The position numbers and the translations under genes were made by a program. This document shows, piece after piece, positions 1 through 7,678 of a stretch of 64,000 bases of DNA. Origin of the DNA: Nitratifractor salsuginis DSM 16511. Lineage in GTDB: Bacteria > Campylobacterota > Campylobacteria > Campylobacterales > Sulfurovaceae. Below the pieces are notes generated by a model that did no database searches, had not been told where the DNA came from, and worked only from the letters and a program-made list of their open reading frames with translations. Position 1 is the first letter of the stretch, and every line of letters starts with the position of its first letter. The stretch lies in assembly GCF_000186245.1 (NCBI RefSeq), contig NC_014935.1, forward strand, positions 1,364,001-1,428,000. Direction: 5' to 3'.

Positions 1-68
1 AACTCCATACAAATCCCCCCACACTGGGCACTATGAAAGGACCCGACCTATACTTTAGATTTCTGTCG

Positions 69-74
69 TATAAT
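69..74 (+). promoter_or_regulatory. Probable -10 box of nrdB
   Basis: A perfect TATAAT lies 41 nt upstream of the nrdB start codon. No convincing -35 box is visible, which is common for housekeeping promoters in Campylobacterota. A Shine-Dalgarno-like AAGGA at 101-105 follows, 10 nt before the ATG. Confidence 0.5.
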
Positions 75-115
75 ACCTCATTTTCCAGACTATAAAAGAG
101 AAGGATAAGCAACAG

Positions 116-1129
116 ATGAAACCCGAACATTATTACAATCCCAACGGTGAGCCGATCCTCGATGAGAAGATCTACGGTGGAAATCCGACGGGCTTCGTCG
201 ATTTCAACCGTCCCCGCTACAAATGGAGCGTCAACCTCTACGACCTGATGAATGCCAATACATGGTTCCCCTCGGAGGTCAACACCGCCAACGAGAAGAA
301 ACACTTCGACCTGCTCACCGACAATGAGCAGGCGATCTACAAACTCACCTTCGCCCAGCTCAGCTTCAACGACAGCGCCCAGGAGGAGTACTTAAGCGAT
401 TTCCGCCGCCTGGCCAACAACCGCCTGGTCAAAGCAGCCCTGAGCCTGCAGATTATGCAGGAGGTCAACCACTCCAAGAGCTACGCTGTCCTCCTCGATG
501 CCGCCGGCAACTCCGACGAAGTCTTCGACCTCTACAAACACGATGCGGCCCTCAACCGCAAAAACCAGCGCATCGCCAACCAGTTCGCCCGCTACATCGA
601 CGGCAACTCCGCCGAAGAGATGCTGCTTAGTGCTATGGCCAGCGTCAACCTGGAGGGGATCTACTTCCTGCTGGGCTTCAGCTACATCTATGTCCTGGGC
701 GACAAGGTCCCCGGCGCCCGGGATATGATCAAATTCATCGCCCGGGACGAGATCAACACTCACCTGCCGCTTTTTGCCAACATTTTCAAAACGATTTACA
801 AAGAGAACAAGATCCCCGCTTCCATCGTCGACAAAGCTTATGAGATGATCCAGGAAGCGGTGGATATCGAACTGGAATACGGGAAATACCTGTTGGAGAA
901 CTACCCTATTATGGGCTTGACCGATGAGCTGATGGAAAAGACTGTCTACAACTATGCCAACGACCGGCTCAACAAAATCGGCCTGGAACCCATCTTCGAA
1001 GAGACCCCCCAGACCTACCTTCAGAAGCTCGTAGAAAAACACCTGAAGATGAACGATGTCCGCAGCAACTTCTTCGAGAGCAACGTAGCCAACTACGCCA
1101 AAAACAGCCTCGACCTGGACGACTTCTGA
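116..1129 (+). CDS. nrdB: Ribonucleoside-diphosphate reductase, beta subunit (class I)
   Basis: Radical-generating small subunit of aerobic class I ribonucleotide reductase, which makes deoxynucleotides with the NrdA large subunit in the cytoplasm. At 337 aa it has the family's usual length. The diiron ligands and radical tyrosine can be aligned with E. coli NrdB: D86 (in NDSAQ), E116 and H119 (in QEVNHSKSY), Y123 as the radical tyrosine, then the later LEGIYF glutamate and the DEINTH glutamate/histidine pair. All key residues are present, so the enzyme should be active. nrdA is not in the window; nrdB stands alone, as is usual in Campylobacterota. A second, B12-dependent reductase (nrdJ) lies about 4 kb downstream. 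Confidence 0.95.
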   Translation: MKPEHYYNPNGEPILDEKIYGGNPTGFVDFNRPRYKWSVNLYDLMNANTWFPSEVNTANEKKHFDLLTDNEQAIYKLTFAQLSFNDSAQEEYLSDFRRLANNRLVKAALSLQIMQEVNHSKSYAVLLDAAGNSDEVFDLYKHDAALNRKNQRIANQFARYIDGNSAEEMLLSAMASVNLEGIYFLLGFSYIYVLGDKVPGARDMIKFIARDEINTHLPLFANIFKTIYKENKIPASIVDKAYEMIQEAVDIELEYGKYLLENYPIMGLTDELMEKTVYNYANDRLNKIGLEPIFEETPQTYLQKLVEKHLKMNDVRSNFFESNVANYAKNSLDLDDF

Positions 1130-1480
1130 TCCCAGGGGGCTGGAAAAGCCTCTTCGCTCTCCCATTCTTTCATAAAATCTAGATTTTTTCTTACTGAAAG
1201 CCTAAAAAAGTTCACCCTTTTTTCCTGGAGAACTTTTCCAGTGGGAGCCCTTCAGTGACATCAGTCCCTCGCCCTTTCTTCTTTCTTTGGGTTCGTTTCT
1301 CTTCTTCTTTGGGGCGAAACAAAGAAGAAAGAAAGGAACAGAAACGCATAGATATCTGGAGAAAAAGAAGATTGAAGATTAATCGAGAATTGAAAATGGA
1401 GAATTTTTGATTGCCGATTTTACACCGGATTGAAATTACTTGCGACGTGAGGGACGAAGCCCCGTGCCTGGGACTTGCGG
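1130..1480. other. Intergenic gap with hairpin and short heptad repeat
   Basis: A 351-nt gap between the convergent nrdB and fbaA genes, with no credible coding region. It holds a pyrimidine/purine-rich hairpin: TTCTTCTTTG at 1302-1311 pairs perfectly with CAAAGAAGAA at 1320-1329 around an 8-nt loop, and further purine-rich sequence extends both arms imperfectly. Three heptad units (GAGAATT, GAAAATG, GAGAATT) occupy 1385-1405. A 42-nt dispersed repeat at 1438-1479 abuts the fbaA stop codon. The hairpin might end both converging transcripts, but there is no clean T-run. Confidence 0.6.
1438..1479 (-). repeat. 42-nt dispersed repeat, copy 1
   Basis: Read on the minus strand, this segment aligns over 42 nt without gaps to 18301-18342 on the plus strand. 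Both begin with CGCAAGTC, carry CACGGGGCTTCG followed by CCCTCA, and end in AAGT. The core forms a small hairpin, GGGG-CTTCGT-CCC here and GGGGC-TTC-GCCCC in the other copy. This copy begins one base past the fbaA stop codon. Confidence 0.7.
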
Positions 1481-2560
1481 CTAATACCGATCGATACAGT
1501 TGAGCTCTTCAAAAGCTTTGACCACCCGGTCCCGCATCGACTCTTCACCGGCACGGAGCCATTTGCGGGGGTCGTAATACTTCTTGTTGGGTTTGTCCTC
1601 CCCTTCGGGATTGCCGATCTGGCTCTGGAGATAGTCATGGTATTTCGCCACATAACCCCGCACGCCGTCCCAGAAGGCCCACTGGGTATCGGTATCGATA
1701 TTCATCTTGACCACGCCGTAGCTGATCGCCTCTTTGATCTCCTCGGGGCTGGAGCCGCTGCCGCCATGGAAAACGAAACTGACCGGCTTGGGGCCGGTGC
1801 CGAGTTTCTTCTGAATGTACTCCTGGGAGTTGCGCAGGATCTTGGGCTCCAGATGGACATTCCCAGGCTTGTAGACCCCGTGGACGTTTCCGAAGCTGGC
1901 GGCGATGGTGAAGCGGGGGCTGATGGCGCTGAGACGTTCGTAAGCTTCGCAGACCTCTTCGGGCTGGGTGTAAAGCGCGGCGTTGTCGACGTTGGTATTG
2001 TCCACACCGTCCTCTTCTCCCCCGGTGATCCCCAGTTCGATCTCCAGAGTCATTCCCATCTTATCCATCCGACGCAAATACTCTTCACACGTAGCGAGAT
2101 TCTGCTCCAGGGGCTCTTCGCTCAAGTCGATCATATGGGAAGAGAAAAGCGGTTTGCCGTACTGCTTGAAATGCTCTTCGCTGGCTTCGAGGAGTCCGTC
2201 GATCCAGGGCAGGAGTTTGCGGGCGGCATGATCGGTGTGGAGAATGACCGGAATCCCGTAGGCTTCGGCCAGGGTGTGGACATGCTTGGCTCCACTGATC
2301 GCCCCGAGAATCGCCGCCTTTTCATTCTCGTTGCTGAGCCCTTTTCCGGCATAGAAAGAGGCTCCCCCGTTGCTAAACTGCACGATGACCGGCGAATTGA
2401 CCTTGGCGGCCGCTTCCATCACGGCATTGACCGAATCGGTTCCCACCACATTGACCGCCGGCAGAGCGAACTCCTCCGCCTTGGCCACTTCGAAGATCTT
2501 CTGCAGATCGTCCCCTGTGACGACACCGGGCTGTACCAACTCGGAAATTTTCTGACTCAT
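1481..2560 (-). CDS. fbaA: Fructose-bisphosphate aldolase, class II
   Basis: Zinc-dependent aldolase interconverting fructose-1,6-bisphosphate with dihydroxyacetone phosphate and glyceraldehyde-3-phosphate; in chemolithoautotrophic Campylobacterota it serves mainly gluconeogenesis. The 359 aa match the length of E. coli FbaA. Visible landmarks are the HTDHAARKLLPW zinc site, the FHGGSGSS phosphate-binding and histidine motif, and the C-terminal YDPRKWLRAGEESM segment. A strong GGAGG lies 9 nt upstream of the ATG. It follows two periplasmic folding-factor genes on the same strand with short gaps, an order also seen around the peb4 locus of Campylobacter, so the three may be cotranscribed. Confidence 0.96.
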   Translation of the reverse strand: MSQKISELVQPGVVTGDDLQKIFEVAKAEEFALPAVNVVGTDSVNAVMEAAAKVNSPVIVQFSNGGASFYAGKGLSNENEKAAILGAISGAKHVHTLAEAYGIPVILHTDHAARKLLPWIDGLLEASEEHFKQYGKPLFSSHMIDLSEEPLEQNLATCEEYLRRMDKMGMTLEIELGITGGEEDGVDNTNVDNAALYTQPEEVCEAYERLSAISPRFTIAASFGNVHGVYKPGNVHLEPKILRNSQEYIQKKLGTGPKPVSFVFHGGSGSSPEEIKEAISYGVVKMNIDTDTQWAFWDGVRGYVAKYHDYLQSQIGNPEGEDKPNKKYYDPRKWLRAGEESMRDRVVKAFEELNCIDRY

Positions 2561-2613
2561 ACGTTTTTGCCTCCTACACTTTCAACTTATTTCTTCGCGT
2601 CACTTCTGCCGCT

Positions 2614-3201
2614 CTATTTCGCCGTTTTGGCCTTGGGATGGTAATTAATCTTGGCCTTTTTCATAAACTCTTTGACGAATTTCATCTTTTTGACTTCAAA
2701 GGCGATCAGCGGTTTGACCTTCTCAAAAGGCAGGATTTTTCCGGTCTTGGGGTCTTTGAAAAGCTTTTTACGTTTTTTATACTCGGCTTTGAGCTCCTCA
2801 TCCGTTACAGGAATCTTGGCGGCGTTTTTCCGGACCCAGAGCTCGGCGTCGGCCATATATTTCTCAGGAACGCTCAGCTCTTTTTTCGCCTTCTGCTGAA
2901 GCTCTTTGTAGTGTTTGCGGATATAGAGGTCGGTCCAGATGGCCAGTTTCTCCTTTTTGCTCAACTCTTTGGCGGCGGTACGGGTGAGGAGCTTTTGGGT
3001 CGCCAGCTCTTTGATGACCCGTTTCTGGTCCTTTTTCTTGAGCATATTGAAGGTGGCTCTTCCGTGTGTCACACGCTTGACAAATGCGTCCGCCTCTTTT
3101 TTGGTGATCTCATAGCCGTTAACTGTGGCGATCACCTGGGCCGACAGGGCTGTCACGCCCATCGTCACTGCGATCAATGCGATTCCTGCGATTCGTTTCA
3201 T
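2614..3201 (-). CDS. SurA-N-like periplasmic chaperone lacking a PPIase domain
   Basis: Secreted protein of 195 aa from the ATG at 3201: a signal peptide (MKRIAG followed by a hydrophobic stretch ending near ALSAQ) and then VIATVNGYEITKKEADAFVKR, the typical start of a SurA/PEB4 N-terminal chaperone domain. The rest is lysine-rich and helical (KYMADAELWVRKNAAKIP, then EEL..EYKKRKKLF), and no parvulin domain follows. It sits just downstream of a full-length parvulin with the same N-terminal pattern (DVIAVVNGHKITKAEV), so it is probably a shortened paralogue acting as a holdase for outer-membrane proteins. An upstream in-frame start would only add residues ahead of the signal peptide. Confidence 0.75.
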   Translation of the reverse strand: MKRIAGIALIAVTMGVTALSAQVIATVNGYEITKKEADAFVKRVTHGRATFNMLKKKDQKRVIKELATQKLLTRTAAKELSKKEKLAIWTDLYIRKHYKELQQKAKKELSVPEKYMADAELWVRKNAAKIPVTDEELKAEYKKRKKLFKDPKTGKILPFEKVKPLIAFEVKKMKFVKEFMKKAKINYHPKAKTAK

Positions 3202-3273
3202 CCTGACTTTCCTTTGCAATTGGGTTCTTGGGGATATTGTAAACTCAAACCGTGAAAATACGGCTGAGTTTCA

Positions 3274-4137
3274 TTATTTGGAAGGGGTCTCCTCGGCGGC
3301 TTTTTCGGCACCCTCGATGGTAATCGAAGCCTTCTTTTTGAGAAGTTCTGTCTCTTTTTTCATCTTTTCGGCGAAGCGCTGCTGCTTGAGCGCAGCGATG
3401 ACCCGATCCTTGACCGCATCAAAAGGAATGGTCTGGGCCGGCTTTTTATCCTCCACATAGATCACGTGCCATCCAAACTGGGTCTTGACCGGTTTGGTGG
3501 TGATTTCCCCTTTGTTCAAGGCAAAAGCGGCCTTGGAGAAAGGCAGGACCATCTGATCTTTGCCGAAATAGCCCAGATCTCCCCCTTTGGGGCCTGTGGG
3601 CCCAGTTGATTCCTTCTTGGCCAGCTCGATGAATCTCTTTTGGAGGGCTTCACCCTTGAGCCCTTTGAGCTGATCGATGATCTCCTGGGCCTTCTTTTCA
3701 CTTTTGACGAGGATATGGCGGGCGTGGACCTGAGCCGGGCGTGTAAACTTATCCTGGTGTTTCTGATAAAACTCTTTCGCCTCGCTCTCGCTGACGATAA
3801 TCTTTTTAAACTCATCTTTCGCCCAGGCGTTGATCATCAGCTTCTTCTTCGCCATATCGAGCATCTGCTGAAACTCGGGGTTCTTCTCCACCCCGGCCTT
3901 CTGGGCCGCTTCGGCCAGGATCTCCGTCTCGATGAGGCCGTCGAGAACCTTCTTTTTGGTCTTGGGATCGAGCATATCATAGGTAATGGGTTGATTGGGC
4001 ATACTCTGGCGGAGGAAGGTATTGACCTCCGCCTTGGTGATCTTGTGGCCGTTGACGACGGCGATGACATCCGATGCGCTCAAAAGCGTCGCTCCCATAC
4101 TGAAGCTGAGTGCGGTTGCCAGCAATTTTCTCTTCAT
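3274..4137 (-). CDS. Periplasmic peptidyl-prolyl cis-trans isomerase, parvulin type (PEB4/Cbf2-like)
   Basis: A 287-aa exported folding factor. Residues 1-22 form a signal peptide ending near LLSASD. A SurA-N-like chaperone segment (IAVVNGHKITKAEVNTFLRQ onward) follows, then a PpiC-type rotamase domain at about residues 135-235 with ARHILVKSEKKA, GPTGPKGGDLGYF, FSKAAFAL and FGWHVIYVE. It should isomerise proline bonds and assist outer-membrane protein assembly in the periplasm. The architecture matches PEB4/Cbf2 of Campylobacter. A GAAGGA lies upstream of the ATG and a possible -10 (TATACT on the minus strand) about 40 nt away, so it probably heads an operon with the next two genes. Confidence 0.93.
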   Translation of the reverse strand: MKRKLLATALSFSMGATLLSASDVIAVVNGHKITKAEVNTFLRQSMPNQPITYDMLDPKTKKKVLDGLIETEILAEAAQKAGVEKNPEFQQMLDMAKKKLMINAWAKDEFKKIIVSESEAKEFYQKHQDKFTRPAQVHARHILVKSEKKAQEIIDQLKGLKGEALQKRFIELAKKESTGPTGPKGGDLGYFGKDQMVLPFSKAAFALNKGEITTKPVKTQFGWHVIYVEDKKPAQTIPFDAVKDRVIAALKQQRFAEKMKKETELLKKKASITIEGAEKAAEETPSK

Positions 4138-4255
4138 CGATTCATCCTTCTGTTTTTTGATTTACTTTGCTTGAAGTATATCGGCTCATATTAAATCATT
4201 TATTAACTGTTATTAGCGCTCTTGCCCGATCCTATGCTAAGATTCGGGTAATTTT

Positions 4256-4948
4256 ATGAAGAGGACAGCGACGGTGGCACTCCCCAAAGGCAAGGTCAAG
4301 AAGGTCAAGTTGGCAACCCGCAAAGAGATCGAAGAGATCAAACGGCTTTTGCTGGAGCACTATCCGGACAGTGTGACGGAGCTTCACTACCGCAACCTCT
4401 ATGAACTGCTGGTCTCCGTGATGCTCTCAGCTCAATGCACCGACAAACGGGTCAACATCATCACCCCCGCCCTCTTTGAAAAATACCCCGACATCCACGC
4501 ATTGGCCCAAGCCGATGTCGAAGAGGTCAAAGAGCTGATAAAAAGCTGCTCCTTTTTCAACAACAAAGCCAAAAACCTGGTGGCGATGGCCCGTATGGTG
4601 GAGGAGCAGTACGGCGGAGAGATCCCCCTCGATGAAAAGGAACTGGTCAAACTCCCCGGCGTCGGGCAGAAAACCGCCCACGTGGTCCTCATCGAATATA
4701 CCGGCGCCAATCTGATGGCGGTCGATACCCATGTCTTCCGGGTCGCCCACCGGCTGGGCCTCAGCAACGCCACGACCCCTGAGGGGACGGAGGAGGACCT
4801 GGTCCGCAAATTCAAAACCGATCTGCATCGCCTCCATCAGGCGATGGTCCTCTTCGGACGCTACATTTGCAAAGCGGTCAAACCCGAATGTGAGCGCTGT
4901 TTTCTCACGGAGTATTGCAAGAGCAAAGATAATTTCAAACCGAGATAA
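4256..4948 (+). CDS. nth: Endonuclease III (DNA glycosylase/AP lyase)
   Basis: Base-excision repair enzyme that removes oxidised pyrimidines and nicks the abasic site. The 230-aa sequence shows the helix-hairpin-helix LPGVGQKTAHVV with the catalytic lysine in GVGQKTA, and the catalytic aspartate in AVDTHVFRVAHRLGL. The C-terminal iron-sulfur loop has the expected C-x6-C-x2-C-x5-C spacing (CKAVKPECERCFLTEYC). The start region is about 20 aa longer than E. coli Nth and lysine-rich. It is transcribed divergently from the parvulin gene and is followed after 29 nt by a tiny membrane-protein gene. Confidence 0.95.
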   Translation: MKRTATVALPKGKVKKVKLATRKEIEEIKRLLLEHYPDSVTELHYRNLYELLVSVMLSAQCTDKRVNIITPALFEKYPDIHALAQADVEEVKELIKSCSFFNNKAKNLVAMARMVEEQYGGEIPLDEKELVKLPGVGQKTAHVVLIEYTGANLMAVDTHVFRVAHRLGLSNATTPEGTEEDLVRKFKTDLHRLHQAMVLFGRYICKAVKPECERCFLTEYCKSKDNFKPR

Positions 4949-4977
4949 AAACAATTTCGCCTCGGAAAGGAGCGACT

Positions 4978-5100
4978 ATGACAAGTCTACTTGGAGAGTA
5001 TATCAACGGCGGGCTGATGCTAATGATCCTTGTGGCAGCCTTCTGGATCCTCAAAAGCCCCAAAAAGAAAGGGGGGAATAGCGACTCTGAGAGAAAATAG
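4978..5100 (+). CDS. Small single-span membrane protein, 40 aa
   Basis: A 40-codon frame with a good ribosome-binding site (AAAGGAG, 5 nt before the ATG) 29 nt after nth. The product begins MTSLLGEYINGG, has one hydrophobic span (LMLMILVAAFWIL) and a basic C-terminal tail (KSPKKKGGNSDSERK), predicting a membrane microprotein with the tail in the cytoplasm. I do not recognise a family. The strong ribosome-binding site and sensible topology argue that it is real. It could be cotranscribed with nth. Its function is unknown. Confidence 0.55.
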   Translation: MTSLLGEYINGGLMLMILVAAFWILKSPKKKGGNSDSERK

Positions 5101-5132
5101 ACCGTATACTTATATACTTACTCTCATTCTCA

Positions 5133-7100
5133 TCAGAGTTCACATGCTTCGTCACTACAGTAGCGGCTTCCTGTTCCTTCGTATCCACCGAGACGGTTCC
5201 AATCGATATGCGGCATTTGAGTCATACGCCGACGGTACTCCTCTTCGCTGATCCTTTCATAGGGCATCTGGGGATAGGTGCCACCCTCCCGCCTCGGAAG
5301 CATCGAAACCGATTTAATCATCGGAAGGAAAAAGGCCAGCATCTCTTCAATTCGTGACCCCTCTTTTTCGGGATCGAAGCTGATGGTGCAGCTGACCATA
5401 TTGTCGCTCCACTCCCGCTGAAGTGTCGCTAGAAGGGTAAACTGCTCCCATGCGGAGACCTCGGAGACTTCCCTTGTTTCCCCTTGGTCGATCGGAAATT
5501 CGAACACACTGGTCTCCTCACTGTAGCGATCCGGTTCATGGGGAACTCCCGCCTCCTTGAGGAGCGCAGAGATTTTGCTGTCATCACCGATCCTGATTCG
5601 GCGGATTGCATAGCGAAAGGGAGGAAAGTGCATCCCGGAGCTCACGCCCGCCAGCTGGCTGATTGTCCCGGAAGGCTTGACGGTCGTAACGCGTACCGAG
5701 GCGGGAACTCCCGCCTCCTCCGCCCATTGCTGATTGAGCTGGCGCACATGAAGGTACCCCTTCTTGAGCAAGCGGATCAGTTTCGCTGCACCCTTCCGGT
5801 CCAGAAGGTCGGCAATCCCCGAAACACTCACACCGATACGCCGGTTGCGCGCCACAACGGCATTGGTCTCGGGGCGATGGGTCGGCAGCAGCGTAACGGT
5901 GGAGGCATAAAAAGTGGCAAATTCCAAAGCACGGAAAAAACTTTCTTCATCATCACATCGGGTGGGAAAGGCCTCGGCAAGATTACAGAGTTCGAAGCTC
6001 TCCAGGGGAATCTCCGCACAGGGATTGCTCAGCCAGGCCCGGTCAGGAGACTCCTCCCCGAAATGGGCGTATCGTTGCACGTTGATCAGGTTGATCAAGC
6101 CCGGTTCGCCATTGTCGAGAATACCGGGGACCACGCGCTGAAGCTTCTCAAAGTCTTTTGCTTTCTCCAGGAGCACCGTATTGTTGGAAATCCATCCGAT
6201 CGCCTCCCGGTCAGGATGTTTGCGATAGTCCTTCAGTTCCAGGAAGCTTCGGTCGTCGATAGAGCCCAGAGCCATCTCCGCACTACGCCGGATGTTGCCG
6301 GCGACCACGCATTTGCCGATAGAATTCATCACATCCACGATACAGCGGGTCCTATCGATCGTTCCCGCTGCATAACTACGGAAGATCTTCTCAAGCGCAC
6401 TGTGAAGTTCTCTAAGCGGCTCCGGCCCAGCAGCGGTTCCGCCGAAGCCTCGGATGGGAGAGCCCTCGGGACGAATCTGTGAATAATCAAAACGGTAGCG
6501 GGGCCCTCCCCGCAGATAGCTTTCCATCAAGAGTCGCACCGAGGCAACCCAACCCTCCCGGCTGTCGGGGATGCGGTAAAGTTTTTCCGCCCCTTCAGGG
6601 AAGTGTACGAGTTCACCCGGCCAGGCGGTATTGAAGCCTACACCCACCCCGCACATCAGCATATCCATGAGCCAGTCGGCAGCCGCAATCAGATCCGTGG
6701 TATCCACCGCCCCGCAATTGTTGAGCGCCGCACTCCCCCGCTCGTAGACAAATTTCGTCCCCATAGCCCAGAGTCCCCGGCCTGGCGGAAGCCAACGCAT
6801 TTCGAACATCGCTTCGGCCATTTTCGAAGCATAGCGCTGCCAATGCTCTTCATCCCAGTCAAGATTATTCCTCCGATAATGCTCTCTACGCAGAGAAAAG
6901 ACCCCTTCGATCACGCGGATCACCGTATCAGGCCAGTGCTCCTGGCTCCCATCGGGCTTCAGGCGGCTGTAGGTACGATAATAGACCGTTTCACCGAACG
7001 CTCCGAATCCGAAACGCACCGGCCGCTGCCGCAATGCTTCCTTCGTCTTCCCGTCGAGGACAAAATGCTCTTCGACCGGATAGGAAATTCCACTCATCAT
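5133..7100 (-). CDS. nrdJ: Adenosylcobalamin-dependent ribonucleotide reductase, monomeric class II
   Basis: Oxygen-independent ribonucleotide reductase using vitamin B12 coenzyme. The 655-aa protein aligns best with the monomeric triphosphate reductase of Lactobacillus leichmannii. NPCAEIPLESFELC supplies the thiyl-radical cysteine (C361), E363 and redox cysteine C372 with the same 11-residue spacing as C408/E410/C419. LNNCGAVD supplies the partner cysteine (C129). The C-terminal CSDEAC is the expected CxxxxC shuttle pair. I chose the ATG at 7100 because a strong AGGAAGGAGGGG precedes it; a longer frame would translate through that site. No B12 riboswitch fits in the short 82-nt divergent gap to the rhodanese gene. 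It gives the cell a second, oxygen-indifferent route to dNTPs besides class I NrdB. Confidence 0.92.
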   Translation of the reverse strand: MMSGISYPVEEHFVLDGKTKEALRQRPVRFGFGAFGETVYYRTYSRLKPDGSQEHWPDTVIRVIEGVFSLRREHYRRNNLDWDEEHWQRYASKMAEAMFEMRWLPPGRGLWAMGTKFVYERGSAALNNCGAVDTTDLIAAADWLMDMLMCGVGVGFNTAWPGELVHFPEGAEKLYRIPDSREGWVASVRLLMESYLRGGPRYRFDYSQIRPEGSPIRGFGGTAAGPEPLRELHSALEKIFRSYAAGTIDRTRCIVDVMNSIGKCVVAGNIRRSAEMALGSIDDRSFLELKDYRKHPDREAIGWISNNTVLLEKAKDFEKLQRVVPGILDNGEPGLINLINVQRYAHFGEESPDRAWLSNPCAEIPLESFELCNLAEAFPTRCDDEESFFRALEFATFYASTVTLLPTHRPETNAVVARNRRIGVSVSGIADLLDRKGAAKLIRLLKKGYLHVRQLNQQWAEEAGVPASVRVTTVKPSGTISQLAGVSSGMHFPPFRYAIRRIRIGDDSKISALLKEAGVPHEPDRYSEETSVFEFPIDQGETREVSEVSAWEQFTLLATLQREWSDNMVSCTISFDPEKEGSRIEEMLAFFLPMIKSVSMLPRREGGTYPQMPYERISEEEYRRRMTQMPHIDWNRLGGYEGTGSRYCSDEACEL

Positions 7101-7182
7101 TGTCCCCTCCTTCCTATTATTATAATATCGTTTCACAGAGATTGGATAGGATACATGTCAAAATCGCCGATAAGGAAACACG

Positions 7183-7608
7183 ATGAAAAGAATCTACTTC
7201 ATTCTGATTTTAATGACCTTCGCGGCCTGGGCGGAGTTTCGAACCGTCGATGCGGAAACCGTGATCAAAATGCAAAAGAGCGGCGTTCCACTCATCGACA
7301 TCCGCACTCCGGCCGAGTGGCAGGAGCGCGGGATCATCCCCGGGGCCCATCTGATCATGTTTTTCGACGCTCAAGGGCATCCCCATATCCGCCAATGGAT
7401 GGAAAAGTTTTCACAACTGGTCCCGGACAAAAACCGTCCCTTTATCCTCTATTGTGCCCACGCCAACCGAAGCAAGGCGTTGGGAAAGTGGCTGAGCGAA
7501 AAACTGGGTTACAAAAAAGTCTATGAGCTCAAAGGGGGCATCGAATATGGATGGAGAGAATTGGGCAAGCCGGTCATCAAACCTAAAAATAATCGAGTAA
7601 CCGAATAA
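7183..7608 (+). CDS. Exported rhodanese-like sulfurtransferase domain protein
   Basis: A 141-aa protein with an N-terminal signal peptide (MKRIYFILILMTFAAWA) and one rhodanese domain: LIDIRTPAEWQERGIIPGAH, the active-site loop YCAHANRSKALG with the catalytic cysteine, and VYELKGGIEYGW. It should bind or transfer sulfane sulfur, or sense phosphate or arsenate, in the periplasm. The last residues (NNRVTE) are encoded by the beginning of a short tandem repeat that runs into the intergenic gap, so its natural C-terminus may have been altered by repeat invasion. It is divergent from nrdJ; no partner gene is adjacent. Confidence 0.88.
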   Translation: MKRIYFILILMTFAAWAEFRTVDAETVIKMQKSGVPLIDIRTPAEWQERGIIPGAHLIMFFDAQGHPHIRQWMEKFSQLVPDKNRPFILYCAHANRSKALGKWLSEKLGYKKVYELKGGIEYGWRELGKPVIKPKNNRVTE

Positions 7609-7628
7609 CCGAGTAATGAGTAACCGAG
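7594..7628 (+). repeat. Short tandem array (8/7-nt units)
   Basis: Units CGAGTAAC, CGAATAAC, CGAGTAAT, GAGTAAC and CGAG. The array starts inside the last codons of the rhodanese gene and supplies its stop codon. A related pair, TAACGAC twice at 7662-7675, precedes the LysR-gene stop codon, so both convergent gene ends touch repeat units. Confidence 0.75.
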
Positions 7629-7678
7629 AAACTAATAATTAGTAATTTTTATCCGCTGCCATAACGACTAACGACCAA

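Noticed and set aside
1475-2644. Open frame antisense to fbaA
   Set aside because: fbaA on the minus strand is full length with all motifs; the antisense translation resembles nothing.
7101-7182. Cobalamin riboswitch before nrdJ
   Set aside because: The divergent gap is only 82 nt, too short, and no B12-box-like sequence was seen.
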